Positions 9,310-19,390 of a stretch of DNA of 64,000 nt are shown here, in pieces. The position numbers and the translations under genes were made by a program. The notes under the pieces were generated by a model, which saw only the letters and a list, made by a program, of their open reading frames with translations, did no database searches and was not told the DNA's origin. Every line of letters starts with the position of its first letter. Positions within the stretch are counted from its first letter, which is position 1. Source of the stretch: Blastocatellia bacterium (GTDB lineage Bacteria > Acidobacteriota > Blastocatellia > Chloracidobacteriales > JADJPF01); assembly GCA_016713405.1 (NCBI GenBank), contig JADJPF010000027.1, positions 62,001 to 126,000 on the forward strand, written 5' to 3'.

Positions 9310-12300
9310 TTATTTTTCATAACCAAACCAACTACATAGTGTTGGTAAAATAAATAGAGTAAGTAAAGTTGATGTGGTAAGTCCACCAATTACAACAGTT
9401 GCAAGTGGACGTTGAACTTCTGCACCAGCAGATGTAGCTAATGCCATAGGAATAAAACCTAGGCTAGCAACTAAAGCTGTCATTAAAACAGGTCGAAACC
9501 GACTTTCAGCACCTTGTTTTATAGCTTGCTCTATAGGTATACCTTCTTTTTTTAGAGCATTTATTGCGCTCATCATCACTAGCCCATTTAGTACAGCAAC
9601 CCCAAAAAGAGCAATAAATCCAACCCCAGCCGAAATAGAAAAAGGCATATCTCTAAGGGCTAAGGCTAATATGCCACCTACAGCAGCAAATGGAATACCT
9701 GTATAAATCAGTAATGCTTGTCTAGTTGAACCAAATGTTGTAAAAAGCATTACAAAAATTAGTAACATTGCTATAGGCACAACTAAAAGTAATTTTTGTG
9801 TAGCCCGTTCTAAATTTTCAAACTGACCTCCCCAAGTTAAATAATAACCTGCTGGTAGTTGAAGTTCTTTATCCATCAAAGTTTGAGCCTCTTTTACAAA
9901 ACTTCCAATATCCCGGCCTCGAACATTTAATTCAACTACAATTCTACGGTGTGCATCTTCTCTGGATATTTGTAGCGGGCTTTCTACTAAAACAACACTT
10001 GCTAATTGTGATAAAGGGATTTTTGCCCCGTTGGGCATAGGCACAAGCAAAGTTTTAATTGTTTCTAAGCTCTTGCTACTTTCTTGAGACATTTTTACAA
10101 CCAAGTCAAACTTTTGTTCACCTTCAAAAACTTGACCTGCAAGTTTACCAGCTACTAGAGATTCTACTAATATGTTTATATCAGAAACATTAATTCCATA
10201 ACGGGCAATAATTTCCCTATTTGCTTTTATTTGCAGTTGTGGAAGTCCTGTAACTTGCTCTACTTTTACATCAGTAGCACCAGCAACTTTACTTATTATT
10301 TGAGCAATTTCTGCTCCTTTTTTATTAAGTATTTCTAAATCTTCTCCAAAAAGCTTAATTGCAACATCAGACTTTACACCTGAAATAAGCTCAGAAACTC
10401 TTAATTCTATGGGCTGAGAAAAGCTAATTGCTGCTGTAGGAACTTTTGTTTCTAAAACTTCAGACATTTTTGCAATTAATTCTTCTCGGTTTTTGGTAGT
10501 CGTCCATTGACTAGCAGGTTTTAGCCCAACATAAATATCACTTGTTTCAATTCCCATTGGATCGTTGGCGATTTCTGGCCGACCTGTTTTAGAAACTACT
10601 GCGGTAACTTCTGGAAACTGCTGTAAAGCTTTTTCAATATCTGTTGTTGTGCTAACAGCTTGGCTTATTGAAACACTTGGAAGCTTTTGTGCTTGGACGG
10701 CCAAAGCTCCTTCATCAAGTCTTGGAATAAATTCTGAGCCAAGTAGCGGAAATATACTTAAACTAATTACTATTAAAGATATAGAAATAGCTAAAGCTTG
10801 ATGTTGGGCATTCATTACAAATTCTAAGCTAGTTTTATAAAACTTTTTACCATAATGAATTATAAAGCTTTCTTTTTCAGACACTTTGCCACGTAGCACA
10901 ATTGTCAATGCAGCAGGAATAAATGTAAATGAAAGCAACATTGCTCCAGCTAAAGCAAATATTACTGTCATTGCCATTGGCTTAAACATTTTTCCTTCTA
11001 TCCCAGCTAAACTAAGTATTGGTAGGTAAACTATGGCTATGATTAATTCGCCAAAAAGCGTTGCTTTACGAACTTCTGAAGCTGAACTGCAAATTGTAGC
11101 TTGTAACTCTTCTTTAGTAAGACTTCGACCAAGTAAATGTTGACGTTCAGCCGTTCGACGAATGGTATTTTCTACCATAATTACTGCACCATCTACTATT
11201 AAACCAAAGTCTAAAGCTCCTAAACTCATTAAGTTACCAGAAACCTTAAATCTTTCCATAAAAATTGCTGCTATTAGCATTGACAGTGGAATTACGGTTG
11301 CGACAAGCAATGCACCTCGCCAATTTCCTAGCAGCAAAATTAAAATTATTATTACAATTGCTGCACCTTCTACTAAATTTATGGTTATTGTTGAAATAGT
11401 TCGGTTTACAAGTTCTGTGCGGTCATAAAAAGGCACAAGCTCTACACCTTTTGGAAGCGACTTTTTGACCTGTTCAACACGTTCTTTTACTCGGTCAACT
11501 ACCGAACGAGAATTTTCACCTTGAAGCATCATCACAATTCCAGCAACAATTTCACCTTTTCCATCTGCTGTAACTGCACCTTGACGCACATTTGACCCAA
11601 TGGACACATCTGCTAAATCACGAACATAAACCGGAACACCTTCTGAGGCAGTTTTAATTACAATATTTTCAATATCTTCTATTGACTCAATTAATCCTAT
11701 TCCCCTAAGTAAATATTGTTCAGCAGCATGTTCAATATAGGCACCTCCAACATTTTCATTATTTTTAGTTAAAGCTTCTAAAACATCCCTTAAAGTTAAG
11801 TTGTAAGCTTGCAGTTTTACAGGGTTTAGCCTAACTTCATATTGTTTTTCTAACCCTCCAAAACTATTAACTTCAGCCACCCCAGGAACGCTAATTAATT
11901 GTCTACGGACAATCCAATCCTGAATAGTACGTAGTGCAATAGGGTCATAGCCTTCGCCTTTTAGCTCATATTGATAAATTTCTCCTAAACCTGTAGAAAT
12001 TGGCCCTAGTTCAGGCAGCCCAATTGACTGTGGGATTTGCTCTTTAGCCTCTGCTAGCCGTTCAAGAATTAATTGACGAGCAAAATAAATGTCTACAGAG
12101 TCCTTAAAAACAACGGTTATTGCCGACAAACCAAATTTTGAAACTGAGCGAACTTCTTCAACATTTGGAAGACCTGAAACAGCTATTTCTATTGGAAAAG
12201 TTATTTGTCTCTCTACTTCAAGTGGTGCTAAAGACGGCGCAGAAGTAAGAATTTGCACTTGAACATTAGTCACATCTGGAACTGCATCTATAGGTAGTTT

Positions 12301-12396
12301 TTGAAGGCTATAAACACCCATTCCTATTAGCAGCAAAACTAGTAGAAAGACCAGTAATCTTTGAGAAACAGAGAATTGAATTATTTTGTCTATCAT
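9310..12396 (-). CDS. czcA: HME-RND heavy-metal efflux pump, inner-membrane transporter (CzcA-like)
   Basis: 1028 residues, the normal size for the CzcA/CusA family. The N-terminus carries FSVSQRLLVFLLVLLL, then the PDVTNVQVQI segment and periplasmic loop. The transmembrane four signature DFGLIVDGAVIMVEN supplies the two Asp and one Glu of the proton relay. It is of the DFG...DGA type found in Zn/Co/Cd/Ni pumps, not the AIGAMVDAA type of Cu/Ag pumps. Twelve membrane spans in two sets are visible. It forms the trimeric pump driven by the proton gradient, with CzcB as adaptor and CzcC as outer-membrane channel. Its ATG overlaps the czcB stop by one base, so it is the last gene of the operon. 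Confidence 0.95.
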   Translation of the reverse strand: MIDKIIQFSVSQRLLVFLLVLLLIGMGVYSLQKLPIDAVPDVTNVQVQILTSAPSLAPLEVERQITFPIEIAVSGLPNVEEVRSVSKFGLSAITVVFKDSVDIYFARQLILERLAEAKEQIPQSIGLPELGPISTGLGEIYQYELKGEGYDPIALRTIQDWIVRRQLISVPGVAEVNSFGGLEKQYEVRLNPVKLQAYNLTLRDVLEALTKNNENVGGAYIEHAAEQYLLRGIGLIESIEDIENIVIKTASEGVPVYVRDLADVSIGSNVRQGAVTADGKGEIVAGIVMMLQGENSRSVVDRVKERVEQVKKSLPKGVELVPFYDRTELVNRTISTITINLVEGAAIVIIILILLLGNWRGALLVATVIPLSMLIAAIFMERFKVSGNLMSLGALDFGLIVDGAVIMVENTIRRTAERQHLLGRSLTKEELQATICSSASEVRKATLFGELIIAIVYLPILSLAGIEGKMFKPMAMTVIFALAGAMLLSFTFIPAALTIVLRGKVSEKESFIIHYGKKFYKTSLEFVMNAQHQALAISISLIVISLSIFPLLGSEFIPRLDEGALAVQAQKLPSVSISQAVSTTTDIEKALQQFPEVTAVVSKTGRPEIANDPMGIETSDIYVGLKPASQWTTTKNREELIAKMSEVLETKVPTAAISFSQPIELRVSELISGVKSDVAIKLFGEDLEILNKKGAEIAQIISKVAGATDVKVEQVTGLPQLQIKANREIIARYGINVSDINILVESLVAGKLAGQVFEGEQKFDLVVKMSQESSKSLETIKTLLVPMPNGAKIPLSQLASVVLVESPLQISREDAHRRIVVELNVRGRDIGSFVKEAQTLMDKELQLPAGYYLTWGGQFENLERATQKLLLVVPIAMLLIFVMLFTTFGSTRQALLIYTGIPFAAVGGILALALRDMPFSISAGVGFIALFGVAVLNGLVMMSAINALKKEGIPIEQAIKQGAESRFRPVLMTALVASLGFIPMALATSAGAEVQRPLATVVIGGLTTSTLLTLFILPTLCSWFGYEK

Positions 12397-13835
12397 TAGT
12401 GATGATGATCCTCCCCAAGTTTGCTTTTTAAGAGTTGAGTTTTAAGAGCAAAACTTCCTTGGCTAACAAGTTTTTCCCCTTTTTCTAAACCGCTTGTTAC
12501 TTGTCGATAGCCATTGCTAAGTTCGCTACCTAATTCAATTTCTCTTATCTCAAAATGTCCTGGATTATCATTTTTAGGGATAAAAACTATTGTTCGTTGC
12601 TCTATTTGCTGAATAGCTTCTGATGAAATAGCAATAGTTTTACTGGCATTTGCAGTTGCTATTAAGAAATTAGCTTCAACAAACATACCAGGATTAAGCT
12701 TATTTTTAGGGTTGGAAAGTTCAATTCTAACTTTTGCAGTCCGAGTTTCTTCATTTAACCTTGGGTCAATATAAGTAACTTTGCCAGTAAGTTTTTCTTC
12801 ACCCAAAATTGCAGCTTTAATTTCAGCCTTTGAACCTATTTCTATTTGGCTAAGTTGTGATTCTGGAACATTTGCAATTACCCAAACATTACTTAAATCA
12901 GCAATAGTAAAAAGCGGCTTGCCCGTTTCTATTCCTGCACCAGCGTTGATTATTCGCTCAACAATTGTGCCTGAAATGGGTGCGCGTAAAGGTATTAAAG
13001 ATGTGTCAGTTTTATGATCTACATGCTCTTCGTCTGATATTGGAACGCCATAAGCCCTCATTTCATCACGAATATGTGATAGTTCTACTTCAGCCGTTTC
13101 TATATCAGCTTTTGCTTCAGCTATTTCACGATTAAGAGCTATATTGCTTTGGAACTCATACTCAGCCTTGGCTGTTTGATGGGTAGTTTCAGCAGCAATT
13201 AAGTCTTTTTCTGAGCTTGCTTGTAGTTCTACTAATCTTTGAACTCGTTTTAATGATTTTTCAGCTTCATTTAATTTAGCTTTTGCTGTTAAAACGGCTA
13301 CACGGTTTTCAGCTTTTTCAATTCTTTGCAAATTTCGTTGTGCTAAAGCAAGTTTAGTTTCTGCTTCGTGCATTTTGCCGTGTATTTGGGCAATTTGTGG
13401 GCTAGCTATTACAGCTAATACTGAGCCAGCTTTTACATAATCGCCTAACACTACATTTACCTTTTCAATACGTCCTGAAACTAAAGCACTAGCTTGTTGT
13501 AATTGCATTTCATTGGCTTCAACAGTTGCTGTTACTTTTAGAGATGTAGTCATTTCTTGTTCAGTAACTTCTGTTATTTCAATATTTGCAGCCGTCAAAG
13601 TTTCTGCATTTAGCTCTAATTCTGTTAGCTTTTCTTCATGCTCATCATGATGATCTCCATGTTCATCTGCATGGCCTTCAGTATGGTTTTCTGATGAGTT
13701 GCTAGCTGAAATAGAAGGCTTTTTATATGTCCAAATTGCTAGCACAATACCTAATGTAACTACTACAATTACTATTAATGTAATTAGTCCACGAATAGTT
13801 AATTTATTTGGTGTTGTTTCTTGTTTTTGGCTCAT
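12396..13835 (-). CDS. czcB: HME-RND membrane-fusion (adaptor) protein, CzcB-like
   Basis: 479 residues. One N-terminal membrane helix (about 14-34) is followed by a short His/Asp/Glu-rich stretch (residues about 48-66, containing HADEHGDHHDEHEE). Next come a barrel-sandwich half (VSGRIEKVNVVLGDYVKAGS), a long alpha-hairpin coiled coil (about 150-260), the second lipoyl half (LRAPISGTIVERI) and the beta-barrel (GKVTYIDP). The C-terminus ends GEDHHH. The His clusters at both ends are typical of CzcB and fit binding of Zn, Co or Ni in the periplasm before hand-over to CzcA. It overlaps czcC by four bases (ATGA), showing translational coupling. Confidence 0.95.
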   Translation of the reverse strand: MSQKQETTPNKLTIRGLITLIVIVVVTLGIVLAIWTYKKPSISASNSSENHTEGHADEHGDHHDEHEEKLTELELNAETLTAANIEITEVTEQEMTTSLKVTATVEANEMQLQQASALVSGRIEKVNVVLGDYVKAGSVLAVIASPQIAQIHGKMHEAETKLALAQRNLQRIEKAENRVAVLTAKAKLNEAEKSLKRVQRLVELQASSEKDLIAAETTHQTAKAEYEFQSNIALNREIAEAKADIETAEVELSHIRDEMRAYGVPISDEEHVDHKTDTSLIPLRAPISGTIVERIINAGAGIETGKPLFTIADLSNVWVIANVPESQLSQIEIGSKAEIKAAILGEEKLTGKVTYIDPRLNEETRTAKVRIELSNPKNKLNPGMFVEANFLIATANASKTIAISSEAIQQIEQRTIVFIPKNDNPGHFEIREIELGSELSNGYRQVTSGLEKGEKLVSQGSFALKTQLLKSKLGEDHHH

Positions 13836-15136
13836 TTAGATCTACCTCCTATTGCAGTATTTAACTCAGCTAATGCCTTGTAACGTTCTGTAAGTAGTTC
13901 TGTATATTCACGCTCTGAATCAACTAGGCGGCGTTGTTCTGAAATTAAATCTGTAACTTTTAGCTCACCTAAATTATAAACTTCCTTAAAGATACGTAAG
14001 TTATTAGCTGACTGGGCAATAACACCTTGTTCAAAACTGTTAACAGCAAGTTGTGAAGATTGGTAACGAGCATAAGCAGCAGTAACTTCTGCTTTAATAA
14101 GATGTTCTAAAAATTCTCTTCGCTGTTTGGCTTGGGTAATGGAAATTTTAGCGTCTACTTGATTGCCTTGGTTACGGTTAAATATTGGTAGGGTTATTGA
14201 TACACCAAAAGTTAATAAATCATCTTTATCTTTAAGTATTCCAACAGGAGTTTCATCAAATCCAGAATTTTCCCTTGAGTATCTTGTAGAAAGAACTAAA
14301 TCTGGCACAACTTGGGATTTTGCTAATTGAAGCCCTGTTTGTGCTGCTTGTTCAAGCAGTTGAGCCGTTTTTAAGTCTGGTCGGGTTTGTAAAGCTAAGG
14401 CTAGAGCCTCATTTAAGGAATATTTAGGTTGAATATTTTGAGAACTAAAAAAATTTTCTTTTAACTCTAAGGGTTGGTCAAAAGCAATGCCTACAACACT
14501 TTTAAGACGTAGCATTGCTGCTTGAAGCCTACCTTCCGCCAAATGACGGCGCGACTTTAGCCTTTCTAGCTCAACTTTTAATAAATTAAGCTCAAGTGGT
14601 GCAGAATCGCCTTCCTTTATCCTGACTTCAACAACCTTTACAGTTTGAGAGTCTAAGTTATTAAGTTTATCTATGATTTCAAGTTCACGTTTTGCTGCAA
14701 GTGCTTCGCTATAAACAACATAAATTTCATTAGCTAGCCGTCTTTCTCTATCAACAACAGTGTTTTCAGCAATAGCAATTTCTATTTGTGCTAAATCTAT
14801 TCTTTTCTGACGTTTAGCACCAAGTTCTAAGGGAAGTGAAAAGCCTACAAAAGCTTTTTCCTCATTGATTGAGTTAGTAAGTTTTCCAGTTGTATATTCA
14901 AAATCAAGTGATGGATTAGGTCTAAGACCTGCTTGTTTTAACCTAGCACGAGCTTTTTCTATTTCCAGCCTAAAAGCAACAAGCTCTAAATTGCTTTCTA
15001 ACGCTTTTTCTATCAACTCATTAGCGGTAATTAGATTATCTTTAGATTGCGCAAAACTACTTGCTCCACTAAAGGCTAGCACTACTAGCCAACAGGCAGC
15101 AAAGTAGCTCAAAAAGCGGACAATACGAGCTACCAT
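13832..15136 (-). CDS. czcC: Outer-membrane efflux channel of the TolC/CzcC family
   Basis: A 434-residue protein with a signal peptide (FLSYFAACWLVVLAFSGASSFAQ) and two repeats of the OEP fold, seen as long coiled helices around LNLLKVELERLKSRR and TDLISEQRRLVDSEREYTEL. The ATG at 15136 is preferred because AAGGAG lies five bases upstream; an upstream in-frame TTG at 15160 would place that ribosome site inside the gene. CzcC trimers form the outer-membrane duct for the CzcBA pump. It is the second gene of the leftward operon, after the small Cys-rich gene at 15200-15625, and overlaps czcB. The short distance and shared strand make one transcript likely. Confidence 0.93.
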   Translation of the reverse strand: MVARIVRFLSYFAACWLVVLAFSGASSFAQSKDNLITANELIEKALESNLELVAFRLEIEKARARLKQAGLRPNPSLDFEYTTGKLTNSINEEKAFVGFSLPLELGAKRQKRIDLAQIEIAIAENTVVDRERRLANEIYVVYSEALAAKRELEIIDKLNNLDSQTVKVVEVRIKEGDSAPLELNLLKVELERLKSRRHLAEGRLQAAMLRLKSVVGIAFDQPLELKENFFSSQNIQPKYSLNEALALALQTRPDLKTAQLLEQAAQTGLQLAKSQVVPDLVLSTRYSRENSGFDETPVGILKDKDDLLTFGVSITLPIFNRNQGNQVDAKISITQAKQRREFLEHLIKAEVTAAYARYQSSQLAVNSFEQGVIAQSANNLRIFKEVYNLGELKVTDLISEQRRLVDSEREYTELLTERYKALAELNTAIGGRSK

Positions 15137-15199
15137 AATTCTCCTTAAGTTATAAAACAATAATTAAAGTTAATGTTGATTAAGTATTATTAATAGAGG

Positions 15200-15625
15200 T
15201 TAAATAGCTCGTGGGGGACGGTAAGTTTTGCGTGGAGGTGACTCAGGTAAATAAATTTTATTTGGTGCTTGCAAGGGTAAAACAGTTTCGGTTTTACCCA
15301 AATAAAGTCTGTTTGTTAAAACCCAATGCGCACAGCAGCAAAAACAACAATCTTTATCAGTGTTACAAGGCGTTTGTTTATCTTCTGTGTGTTTTTGTTC
15401 AAGAGCAGTTGATATAAATAGTTGATTTTTTACAATTTGTGAGATTTCTATAGAAGAATTTTCATTTACTTCTGATATACAATTATCTGCAAATGGAAGT
15501 TCTTCACAACAATATCCAAATAAAACAATATCTAAAAAAGTAAATATTACAAAAAAAAGAGCTAGTGCCTTATACAAGACATTTTCTTTAAGTAATTTTT
15601 TAAGTAAGTGTTTTTGTTTAGACAT
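15200..15625 (-). CDS. Small Cys-rich membrane-anchored protein at the head of the czc operon
   Basis: 141 residues. A single hydrophobic helix (about 18-38, ALALFFVIFTFLDIVLFGY) follows a basic N-terminus, so the bulk should face the periplasm. The middle carries a dense cysteine cluster, CNTDKDCCFCCCAHW (about residues 87-101), plus CCEE and DNC upstream; the C-terminus is Pro/Arg-rich (PESPPRKTYRPPRAI). The cluster suggests metal binding. It sits 63 bases before czcC on the same strand. Small periplasmic metal-binding proteins (CzcI/CzcE or CnrX-like) accompany related operons, but no clear family match could be made. The role as a metal sensor or buffer is inference. Confidence 0.6.
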   Translation of the reverse strand: MSKQKHLLKKLLKENVLYKALALFFVIFTFLDIVLFGYCCEELPFADNCISEVNENSSIEISQIVKNQLFISTALEQKHTEDKQTPCNTDKDCCFCCCAHWVLTNRLYLGKTETVLPLQAPNKIYLPESPPRKTYRPPRAI

Positions 15626-15815
15626 AAGCTGATTGATATTAGCAAAAGTTTATTTTCTAAGCAATTTGCTAGCCACTTATCAAAAGTCTTCGGCTACTCA
15701 TTCAGATTGACCTATTAAGAATGCAGACCATAAAATAACAACATATTATTAATGTTATAAGTTATTAAATATCTTAATTTTGTTTGTTTTTGCAGTGAAA
15801 GGAGATAATTTTACT

Positions 15816-17678
15816 ATGAGTACCGCCCATTCCGTTTCGCTTAAAGTTCCAGATTACGTTAAAAATCCCAAGCTACTTTCTTGGGTACGTGAAACAGTTG
15901 ATTTATGCAAGCCAGATGACATTTATTGGTGTGATGGATCAGAAGAAGAATATAACAAGCTTTGTGAACTGATGGTGCAAAACGGAACTTTGCAGCGGCT
16001 CAATCCTGAAAAACGTCCCAACAGCTTTTTAGCTCTTTCAGATCCAAGCGATGTTGCCCGTGTAGAGGATAGGACATTTATTTGTAGCATTCGTAGACAA
16101 GATGCAGGGCCAACAAATAATTGGATAGATCCTAAAGAAATGAAAGCTACTTTAGTAGGTTTATTTGATGGTTCTATGAGAGGCCGTACAATGTATATTG
16201 TCCCATTTAGCATGGGGCCGCTAGGATCGCCAATTTCACATATTGGTGTAGAAATTACAGATTCACCCTATGTTGCTGTCAATATGCGAATAATGACCCG
16301 TATGGGACGAAAAGCTTTAGAAATTTTAGGGGATGGGGAATTTGTTCCATGTCTACATTCTGTGGGTATGCCGTTAATTAATGGTCAAAAAGATGTAGCT
16401 TGGCCCTGCAATAAAGACCAAAAATATATCGTTCATTTTCCAGAGGAACGCTCTATTTGGTCTTATGGTAGTGGGTATGGTGGTAACGCGCTACTTGGTA
16501 AAAAGTGTTTTGCTCTACGAATTGCTTCAGCAATGGGACGTGATCAAGGATGGTTAGCTGAACATATGCTGATTTTAGGTGTTGAATCACCTAAAGGTGA
16601 AAAAACCTATGTAGGAGCAGCTTTCCCTAGTGCTTGTGGTAAAACAAACTTTGCTATGTTAATCCCACCTAAAGCATTTGACGGGTGGAAAGTTACTACA
16701 ATTGGAGATGATATTGCTTGGATTAAACCTGGTGCAGATGGCAAATTATACGCAATTAATCCAGAAGCAGGTTACTTTGGAGTTGCTCCAGGAACTTCTT
16801 ATAGTTCAAATCCTAATGCAATGGATTCAATTAAAGAAAATACAATTTTTACCAACGTTGCTTTAACTCCAGATGGGGATGTTTGGTGGGAAGGAATGAC
16901 CGACACTGCACCAGCACAATTAACTGATTGGCAAGGTAAGGCATGGACTCCTGATTGTGGTCGTAAGGCTGCCCATCCAAATGCCCGGTTTACTGCACCT
17001 GCTTATCAATGTCCTTCTATTGATCCAAATTGGGAAAACCCCAAAGGTGTTCCAATCAGTGCTTTTATATTTGGAGGTCGTCGCGCTAGTGTTGTTCCTT
17101 TAGTTTATCAAGCAGTAAATTGGAATTTTGGAGTTTATTTAGCTGCAACAATTGGTTCTGAAACAACTGCTGCTGCTGCTGGTGAAATTGGTCAAGTAAG
17201 ACGTGACCCTATGGCAATGTTGCCTTTCTGCGGCTATCATATGGGCGATTATTTTAACCATTGGCTAAAGATGGGCCGTGAAATTGTTAACCCGCCTCGC
17301 ATTTTCTGTGTTAACTGGTTTAGAAAAGATAAAAATGGAAAATTTATTTGGCCAGGTTTTGGTGACAATATGCGTGTACTAAAATGGATTGTTGACCGTG
17401 TACATGGTAGAGCCTATGCAACTGAAAGCCCATTGGGATGGATGCCTCGCTATGAAGATTTAGATTGGAATGGGTTAAACTTTACAACTGATGATTTTAA
17501 TCATGAGTTAATGTCTGTTGAACGTGAAGCTTGGAAAAAAGAAGTCTTATCGCATGAAGAATTGTTTGAAAAGCTTTATGATAGGCTACCTAAAGAATTT
17601 CTGCTTATGAGAGAAATGCTGCTTTCTTCTCTTTGGCGTTCTCCAGAAGTTTGGGAACTTGCTCCAGAAAGAGCATAA
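15816..17678 (+). CDS. pckG: Phosphoenolpyruvate carboxykinase (GTP)
   Basis: 620 residues, the standard size of the GTP-dependent enzyme. Key segments are [20 protein letters not shown], the kinase-1a P-loop [13 protein letters not shown] with its reactive Cys, the kinase-2 GDDIAWI, and the guanine-binding [10 protein letters not shown] near the C-terminus. It converts oxaloacetate and GTP to PEP, CO2 and GDP, the entry step of gluconeogenesis. The ATG at 15816 is chosen because AAAGGAGA lies about 11 bases upstream; the open frame extends to a TTG at 15780 that would absorb that site. It is monocistronic, with a strong hairpin after the stop. Confidence 0.97.
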   Translation: MSTAHSVSLKVPDYVKNPKLLSWVRETVDLCKPDDIYWCDGSEEEYNKLCELMVQNGTLQRLNPEKRPNSFLALSDPSDVARVEDRTFICSIRRQDAGPTNNWIDPKEMKATLVGLFDGSMRGRTMYIVPFSMGPLGSPISHIGVEITDSPYVAVNMRIMTRMGRKALEILGDGEFVPCLHSVGMPLINGQKDVAWPCNKDQKYIVHFPEERSIWSYGSGYGGNALLGKKCFALRIASAMGRDQGWLAEHMLILGVESPKGEKTYVGAAFPSACGKTNFAMLIPPKAFDGWKVTTIGDDIAWIKPGADGKLYAINPEAGYFGVAPGTSYSSNPNAMDSIKENTIFTNVALTPDGDVWWEGMTDTAPAQLTDWQGKAWTPDCGRKAAHPNARFTAPAYQCPSIDPNWENPKGVPISAFIFGGRRASVVPLVYQAVNWNFGVYLAATIGSETTAAAAGEIGQVRRDPMAMLPFCGYHMGDYFNHWLKMGREIVNPPRIFCVNWFRKDKNGKFIWPGFGDNMRVLKWIVDRVHGRAYATESPLGWMPRYEDLDWNGLNFTTDDFNHELMSVEREAWKKEVLSHEELFEKLYDRLPKEFLLMREMLLSSLWRSPEVWELAPERA

Positions 17679-17694
17679 ATAAAAGTGTAAACTT

Positions 17695-17731
17695 AAGTAA
17701 ATAAGGTTAGATTATCTAGCCTTATTTACTT
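17695..17731. terminator. Hairpin between pckG and the convergent FGE-like gene
   Basis: AAGTAAATAAGG and CCTTATTTACTT are exact complements around a 13-base loop whose edges also pair. It lies 16 bases after the pckG stop and 12 bases from the stop of the opposing gene, so it can serve both. The T-tract is weak on each side. Confidence 0.7.
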
Positions 17732-17743
17732 GCAAAAATTCCG

Positions 17744-18700
17744 CTAATTGTTTTTGTTGGGGATACAAACGACACGAAAGCCAAAACAATCTAAGTTTTC
17801 ATCAGCCTTATAACCTACACGATAAGCTGACCTACTATTATAAGCACTTAAGAAAAAGTTTCCGCCTCTGACAACTTTGCGTTCTGTATCACTACCATTT
17901 TCCCAAGCTAACCCATTATTAGGAGCATTATGATAATTATCATGATAAACATCCTGACACCATTCCCAGACATTTCCATGCATATCGTAGAGTCCAAAAC
18001 TGTTAGCTACTGCAAAATTGCCTACAGGCAATGTTTTTCCTCGATAAGGGCCTAAAATATTTAATTTTATAGGGTAAGGAGTACCATCATAATTAACAAT
18101 ACTTGATAAAATAGTTTCTCCAAAAGCAAATGGTGTAGTTGTTCCAGCACGACAGGAATATTCCCATTCGGCTTCTGTTGGTAAGCGGTATTCTCTACCA
18201 GTAATTTTTGATAAACGGCGGCAAAAAGTTACTGCATCATTCCATGTGACGCTATCTACAGGCAAATCATCCCCTTTGTAGCGAGAAGGATTTGCTGCCA
18301 TTAAAGTATTCCATTGAGCTTGAGTTATTTCATATTTCCCAATATAAAAATCTGGTACTTTTACTTTATGTTGTGGCCCTTCGTTTTTGTTTCTGCCATG
18401 TTCCTTGCCATCAGAACCCATTAAAAACATTCCACCTGTAATTTCTACCATTTCTAACTTAATATCATCACCTAGGTCTTCTACATAATAGATTGCTTGT
18501 TTTTTAGCTCTGCGTACCTCTTTAGCTGCTGAATTAAGTGTAACAGTTTCAAATTCAAATGCTTTTGTTTCTAAACTACCTCCCGGCGGGGTGCTAGCAG
18601 CAGTAAGAAAAATATTAGTTATTTTACTAGTTTTAGGAATAGGCAAACAAACAGCAAGGCTAATAACAACAATAATGGCTAGAGTCCAATAAGCTTTCAT
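17744..18700 (-). CDS. Formylglycine-generating-enzyme fold (SUMF1/EgtB-type) protein, membrane-anchored
   Basis: 318 residues. A signal anchor or signal peptide (about 4-19) is followed by a linker, then the FGE-sulfatase fold from about residue 83: FLMGSDGKEHGRNKNEGPQHKV, YEITQAQWNTLM, LPVDSVTWNDAVTFCRRLS, YRLPTEAEWEYSCRAGTTTPFAFG, YDMHGNVWEWCQD and VVRGGNFF...SRSAYR, ending GFRVV. Genuine formylglycine-generating enzymes have copper-binding cysteines in the RGGSF...C region; here that stretch has none, so sulfatase activation is unlikely. Such proteins often act as binding or iron-dependent variants. It follows the selenoprotein candidate by 17 bases on the same strand with an AAGGAAG ribosome site, suggesting one operon. 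Confidence 0.88.
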   Translation of the reverse strand: MKAYWTLAIIVVISLAVCLPIPKTSKITNIFLTAASTPPGGSLETKAFEFETVTLNSAAKEVRRAKKQAIYYVEDLGDDIKLEMVEITGGMFLMGSDGKEHGRNKNEGPQHKVKVPDFYIGKYEITQAQWNTLMAANPSRYKGDDLPVDSVTWNDAVTFCRRLSKITGREYRLPTEAEWEYSCRAGTTTPFAFGETILSSIVNYDGTPYPIKLNILGPYRGKTLPVGNFAVANSFGLYDMHGNVWEWCQDVYHDNYHNAPNNGLAWENGSDTERKVVRGGNFFLSAYNSRSAYRVGYKADENLDCFGFRVVCIPNKNN

Positions 18701-18717
18701 AGCTAACTTCCTTTTTG

Positions 18718-19250
18718 TTACTTAGACTTTTTAACTTGCTGTGGAATCAGAGCAAAATCTGGATGATCACCAACATGCTGGAAATCATGTTGCCAAATAA
18801 CATTTTTATTTTTACTAAAAAAATTCCTGGCATCATCCAAACATCGCCTACAAACTTGCCAACGAAATTTCCTTTTAGTGTGGTTTGTATATTACGTAAC
18901 CACACAGCAGGTTTTATCATTTGATTTAATGAGGCTTGTTTTAAGCCAAAAGCTTGATAAAAGAAATGTTCTTTATCTGAGACTACCCTAGCCTCCGGCC
19001 AAAAACTATTAAAGAACTCTTTTGCTTCTAGTTCAGTTGCCTGACAAAAAAAGAGTACAGCAGGATAATCAGCTTGATTTGCCACAAGCTTACGTAGATC
19101 TTTAACAGTTTCTCGGCAAAAAGGTCAACCAAAGTGCCTCAGAAAAACTAACAAATTTGCGTTACTACGCAACTCTTCCTTTAAGTTTTTTCCAGAAAGA
19201 TTTATTCCAGAAATACTTTTCTGTAAAACATTAACACTAAGTTGTAACAT
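18718..19250 (-). CDS. SelU/AhpC-TSA_2-like peroxiredoxin with in-frame TGA at the redox site (candidate selenoprotein)
   Basis: The ATG at 19250 has AGGA seven bases upstream. Translation gives a thioredoxin-fold protein whose residues 35-47 read VFLRHFG-(TGA)-PFCRE. In the AhpC-TSA_2/SelU family this motif is RHFGCPFCRE, so the TGA at 19125-19127 (residue 42) replaces the first redox cysteine, as in U-x-x-C selenoproteins. The frame continues past TGA for the rest of the fold (DLRKLVANQADYPAVLFF, GDVWMMPGIFLV). A second problem lies near 18805-18820: adding one A restores QHVGDHPDFALIPQQ and a stop at 18718, whereas the read frame ends at 18747. Just 3' of the TGA, UUUGCC (19115-19120) can pair with GGCAAA (19078-19083), a possible outer helix of a bacterial SECIS. 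No sel genes are in the window. Confidence 0.72.
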
Positions 19251-19390
19251 GGATTTTCCTAAATCGGGGCTAATGGTTTTGCACTAAGTGTGACACATAA
19301 ATAAAGATAAAACAACTACAGATAAACATTCCCATAAAAATCTTTTTCAAGCTATAATGCAAGAGCAATCTATCCTTAAGGGAGAAAAAA

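Noticed and set aside
15780..15815. Upstream TTG start for pckG
   Set aside because: It would place the AAAGGAGA ribosome site inside the gene; the ATG at 15816 agrees with the family N-terminus.
19078..19120. A fully defined SECIS element
   Set aside because: The six-base outer helix is clear but the inner stem and apical loop could not be resolved by eye, so it is noted as possible only.
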